Below are positions 61,505 to 64,000 of a stretch of DNA of 64,000 bases, piece after piece. Under the pieces are notes generated by a model. It did not search any database and was not told the DNA's origin. It saw only the letters and a program-made list of their open reading frames with translations. Numbering within the stretch: the first letter of the stretch is position 1; each line of letters starts with the position of its first letter. The DNA is from Nonomuraea cavernae (GTDB taxonomy: Bacteria > Actinomycetota > Actinomycetes > Streptosporangiales > Streptosporangiaceae), in contig NZ_BMNH01000024.1 of NCBI RefSeq assembly GCF_014646355.1, positions 51,032-115,031 on the forward strand, written 5' to 3'. The translations under genes and the position numbers were made by a program.

Positions 61505-61669
61505 ATGAACAACGTGCTGGTTGGACGGAACCTGACCAAACGCTTTGGGCGGACGGTCGCCCTGGACGGCGTGGACCTCGCGGTGCGGACCGCCGAAGCA
61601 GTGGCGATCATGGGGCCGAGCGGAAATGATCAGCTTCGCCGCCTGTGGCGAGAAACTATTACTTCGTAG
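61505..61669 (+). pseudogene. ABC transporter ATPase, 5' fragment cut at Walker A
   Basis: From ATG 61505 the frame reads like a normal MacB/LolD-type ATPase (LVGRNLTKRFGRTVALDGVD, AVAIMGPSG). It loses similarity exactly inside Walker A, where SGKST is expected. Fourteen unrelated residues follow before the TAG at 61667. The breakpoint is near 61624. The rest of the ATPase and the permease are absent. It was probably the target operon of the divergent response regulator. Confidence 0.8.
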
Positions 61670-61777
61670 CGGAGCCCCTGGCCAAGGCATGATTTAGCCT
61701 CGGACGGCTTCTCTCAAGCGCACGGACACGCCCGATCGCTGTACAGGTGCCCGAGCGCTTTTCGGCTGGCGCGCTGT

Positions 61778-62008
61778 CTACATGGACGGCGAGTCGAACT
61801 CGCCTGCCTTCGCCCCCCCGATGAACGCGCCCCACTCGGATGCGCTGAACCGAAGGTGTGGCCCTTGAGGGTTCTTGCTGTCCCGCACGGCTACTCCACC
61901 ATCGGGCAACGATGCGATCTCTACACAGTCGCCGCTGGCGTTGCTCGCGCGGGACTTGCGCCAAATGAGGGGCGGCGGGTCACCGTCGATGCTGGGGGTA
62001 TCGTTCAT
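61778..62008 (-). CDS. DUF397 family protein
   Basis: A 76-residue protein with the DUF397 motifs IWRKSRASNASGDCVEIASL, VRDSKNPQGPHLRF and WGAFIGGAKAG. It is full length. DUF397 proteins pair with XRE/DUF5753 regulators in actinomycetes, acting as small antagonists or toxin-antitoxin-like partners. Its start overlaps the stop of the XRE remnant by ATGA. With that partner truncated, it is probably orphaned. Confidence 0.88.
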   Translation of the reverse strand: MNDTPSIDGDPPPLIWRKSRASNASGDCVEIASLPDGGVAVRDSKNPQGPHLRFSASEWGAFIGGAKAGEFDSPSM

Positions 62009-62580
62009 GGCGCTTCCTTACCTAGCTTCGCGATGAAGCTCCGGCTCTGCCCCGGATTGAGAGCCTTTGCCGCTATATGGTCATAGACCAGGTTATACCT
62101 GTCTATATCAGCCGGTTCTTCAAGGTAGAGGCCACTGACTTCGTTCTCGATGTAGACGACATCGGGATCGGGTGGCGTGAAGCTCAGGATGACGAAGCCG
62201 CCGCCCATCCCAGCGTGCATAGCTGCGCCGAAGGGGAGGATCCGCAACGTCAGATGCGGAAGCTGGGACAGTTCGATCAACCGCTTGAGCTGGGCTTGGG
62301 GACCTGCGCTGGCGGCTGCCGCCGCCCATCGCAGACTTGCCTCGTTGAGGACAAAGGAGAGCTTGCGGGTCTCGTCTTGAAGCATCCGCTCTTGCCGGGC
62401 CATCCTGAACGCGATCTTTCGATCTATCTCGGCCGCGCTGTAGCTGGTTGGCTGGGTCGCGAGGTATGCCCGGTAGTAGTCGGCGGTTTGGAGCAGGCCG
62501 GGAATCAATTCCACGTCGTACGATCGCCGTCCTTCTGCCTCGACTTCCAGGCCGATGAGGACCTGGAGCCACTCCGGAAG
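62005..62580 (-). pseudogene. XRE/DUF5753 regulator lacking its helix-turn-helix
   Basis: The reading frame encodes a nearly complete DUF5753 domain: LPEWLQVLIGLEVEAE, ELIPGLLQTADYYRAYL, RKIAFRMARQERML and ILPFGAAMHAGMGGGF. It has no ATG; a GTG occurs only inside the domain (62514). Upstream of about 62580 the strand instead encodes, in the opposite direction, part of an ATPase. The N-terminal DNA-binding domain is therefore missing. The intact family is about 280 residues with an XRE helix-turn-helix first. Confidence 0.8.
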
Positions 62581-62856
62581 GACGTCTCCGTCGGCGTCGG
62601 CGGACAGTTGGCACGTATAGAGGTGACCGATGACGGGGCGGACACCGTTCCTCGTCCGCGCCTGTCTGATGACCTGGACTCACGCGGGCGGGGCCTGCGG
62701 CTGGTGGCGCGACTCTCGACCGCATGGGGTGTGCGCGCGTTGGGCGGTCGGCAACTCACGGTCTGGTCGGAGTTTCCTATGGTGATGCACGCCGCGCATC
62801 TGTGCGAGGCCACCAGCAACGCTCTGACGCGAGAGATCGAGGGGCGGGCTGGATGA
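62581..62856 (+). pseudogene. RsbW-like ATP-binding protein, 3' fragment
   Basis: The last 90 or so residues of a GHKL ATPase are present: LARIEVTDDGADTVPRPR, the G-box DSRGRGLRLVARLSTAWGV and GGRQLTVWSEF. The N-box half and a start are missing. Left of about 62581 the frame has no family resemblance. The fragment is joined head to head with the DUF5753 remnant. The intact gene would have been divergent from the XRE gene. Confidence 0.75.
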
Positions 62857-63149
62857 TCCGATTCACGCAGTATCCGCCGCGCTGCGAATCGCCACACGTT
62901 CCCGACTCGGCGGAGTACGAACCGCTGACGTGGATGTCTCCGCGCGAGGGTGAGCCTGAAGCGCGGGTATTGCGGTGGACCTGCGACTGTCAGCCGGTCG
63001 TGTACGAGTTGGTCACGCTCGGTGGGGTGCGTTACATCCGCCGTATCCAGACTCTCAAGGAAAGAAGGTTGATACATGAGACAGATCGCTGGATAGACCG
63101 CGTTGCGGAGGGCCTGTGGAATGCGCTGCTTTTTGGGCATGTGCGATAG
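62853..63149 (+). CDS. Small protein of unknown function downstream of the ATPase remnant
   Basis: A 98-residue protein starting at ATG 62853 with an ATGA overlap onto the ATPase remnant stop. It contains RVLRWTCDCQPVVYELVTLG and RYIRRIQ, which read like a small actinomycete protein usually encoded beside XRE/ATPase modules. No domain is recognised. If expressed, it relied on the upstream gene for translation and may now be silent. Confidence 0.6.
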   Translation: MIRFTQYPPRCESPHVPDSAEYEPLTWMSPREGEPEARVLRWTCDCQPVVYELVTLGGVRYIRRIQTLKERRLIHETDRWIDRVAEGLWNALLFGHVR

Positions 63150-63564
63150 TCGAATGGACATCGCGCGGTTGATACTCCTTGGGGGGAGAGTTAGCGCCCG
63201 CGTTGCCGCCCATTCCATCCTTCGTTCAATTAGCCAACAGGCCGAGAGACGTGTCCATGGCGAGATGTATCGCTGCGAAGTGGCCGAAGGGGATCCGGCT
63301 CGAATTACTGAGCATACGTAAAGACCGGCCTTGGCATATGTAGTACAAAGGAAGGTGCTGCATATACTAGGCAGTATTGACGTGCGCTTGGATATCGAAT
63401 GCGACCCAAGAGATGTCACCTCAAGGAAAGAAGCGAATGCTGCAGCGGTATCGGCGTTGGAGCGCTATGGTTTGTTGACGCACCGGAAGGCGCCGATCAA
63501 GGTGTAAGCGAACGGAAAATCGCGTGTATGTACATGCGAGAAAATCGTCCGATGGAGGTAGTGA
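63150..63564. other. 415-base low-GC gap upstream of the RiPP precursor, with one doubtful small ORF
   Basis: GC content drops clearly here compared with the rest of the window, suggesting acquired or degenerate DNA. ATACT-AGGC-AGTAT at 63364-63377 is a short inverted repeat. A possible 50-codon frame (GTG 63355 to TAA 63505-63507; includes ANAAAVSALERYGLLTHRKA) follows AAAGGAAG but has no recognised relative. GGAGG at 63554-63558 is the ribosome-binding site of the next gene. Confidence 0.45.
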
Positions 63565-63813
63565 ATGAGCACGGGCGAAGGTCTTCGTGTGCCCTGGGGT
63601 TTGGGGCGGATGACGGTAAGCGGTCTCGCAGAAGAGCCATGGTACGAGAGCGTATGCCTCGATCCCGCAACCCAGATCACTCGGTTCTACAACGCGGACG
63701 GGGAAGTCCTCCCGATTCAGATGGGTCAGACCGTCACCATGTCCAAGGGGGGCGGTGGGGATGGCTCGTCTGGGTCTCCTGAGGTCGCCGACGACTCCCA
63801 GAACGACAACTGA
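63565..63813 (+). CDS. Precursor peptide of an ATP-grasp-modified RiPP (TgmA-like)
   Basis: An 82-residue peptide with the features of the actinobacterial ATP-grasp-modified RiPP precursors: PWGLGRM near the N terminus, LDPATQITRFYNADGEVL in the middle, and a Gly/Ser/Asp-rich tail (SKGGGGDGSSG then EVADDSQNDN). In this family an ATP-grasp ligase forms ester or amide links between tail residues, and a methyltransferase often follows. The ligase start is recognisable 12 bases downstream but is truncated. GGAGG lies six bases before the ATG. Confidence 0.78.
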   Translation: MSTGEGLRVPWGLGRMTVSGLAEEPWYESVCLDPATQITRFYNADGEVLPIQMGQTVTMSKGGGGDGSSGSPEVADDSQNDN

Positions 63814-63825
63814 TCGAGCAGGGGG

Positions 63826-63912
63826 ATGGGTAACTCGCCCAGCGTGGTCTTGGTGGTCACATCGGCGCAAGACGTCACCGCGAACCTGGTCATCGAGGCT
63901 CTTCGACTTTGA
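63826..63912 (+). pseudogene. ATP-grasp RiPP ligase, truncated after 28 codons
   Basis: From ATG 63826, directly behind AGGGGG, the frame encodes VVLVVTSAQDVTANLVIEAL, the N-terminal strand-loop-helix of TgmB-type ATP-grasp enzymes, which start with a short beta strand and T..D.TA..V...L. A TGA follows at 63910-63912 and no other frame continues the protein. It is thus either a broken ligase or interrupted by inserted DNA. Confidence 0.55.
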
Positions 63913-64000
63913 GGGGGAAGCTCACCCTCATGCCGCTGGGTTGATCGTTTGATGTGTGCAGGCCAACCGTACGCGGCGGCGTTGGTTGGTCAGGTTGCGG
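63913..64000. other. Right-end sequence with a short hairpin, unassigned
   Basis: TGAGGG...CCCTCA (63910-63930) forms a 6-bp inverted repeat exactly at the ATP-grasp break. The remaining bases encode nothing recognisable. It could be the end of a mobile element or the 3' part of another gene; the window is too short to decide. Confidence 0.35.

Noticed and set aside
63913..64000. An insertion sequence at the right end
   Set aside because: Only a 6-bp inverted repeat is visible, with no transposase or target duplication, so it is left unassigned.

Overview
The window is high-GC, densely coded DNA with many ATGA/GTGA gene overlaps, paired TetR, LuxR-type and XRE/DUF397 regulators, and secreted enzymes. 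This points to a filamentous actinomycete. The gene set would suit a Streptosporangiaceae genus such as Nonomuraea, but the genus is inferred, not shown. No rRNA, tRNA, CRISPR array or intact transposase was seen.

1-15.1 kb is the edge of a biosynthetic gene cluster. It opens with the end of a polyketide beta-branching cassette: the tail of an HMG-CoA-synthase-like enzyme, a donor ACP and a decarboxylating ketosynthase with Ser in place of Cys. Tailoring, supply and export genes follow: flavin monooxygenase, AMP-forming ligase, MFS pump, P450 and acyl-CoA carboxyltransferase. Next is a four-gene operon: a protein with an internal duplication, a threonine-selecting adenylation-thiolation didomain (SyrB1-like), a non-heme iron halogenase with the HxA signature (SyrB2-like) and a cysteine-nucleophile alpha/beta hydrolase (SyrC-like). 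The predicted role is to make 4-chlorothreonine and pass it to a PKS/NRPS outside the window. A Crp/Fnr-family regulator closes the cluster. A 16-bp palindrome, TGCTCA-N4-TGAGCA, occurs before four transcription units. Its spacing to the starts suggests Crp class II activation, in three cases of apparently leaderless genes.

15.2-31.2 kb is mostly ordinary: a PIG-L deacetylase, secreted PI-PLC-like and BTRD1 proteins, TetR loci, a truncated hydrolase, an acyltransferase, a NarL-type two-component system, a secreted phosphodiesterase-like protein, an FAD monooxygenase and an XPB-like protein.

31.5-35.2 kb is a compact five-gene operon: a 67-residue peptide with 12 cysteines, MauE-like and MauD/TlpA-like redox proteins, an ABC exporter and an S26 signal peptidase. 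It looks like a dedicated system for making and exporting a disulfide-rich peptide. It is the best candidate here for an undescribed system.

35.2-50.5 kb holds regulators, transporters, secreted peptidases, an ECF sigma locus, a membrane Ser/Thr kinase and an RloA/RloB (AbiL-like) defence pair whose RloB is shortened. 50.5-56 kb is an ABC importer with a HAD phosphatase and a divergent GntR regulator. 56-60 kb is a DUF6504-DnaE2 mutasome unit behind an SOS box, with no imuA/imuB beside it.

60-64 kb is a decayed zone. It holds an orphan response regulator, an ABC ATPase cut at its Walker A motif, an XRE/ATPase divergent pair collapsed by deletion, and an ATP-grasp-modified RiPP precursor (Tgm-like) followed by an ATP-grasp gene that stops after 28 codons.
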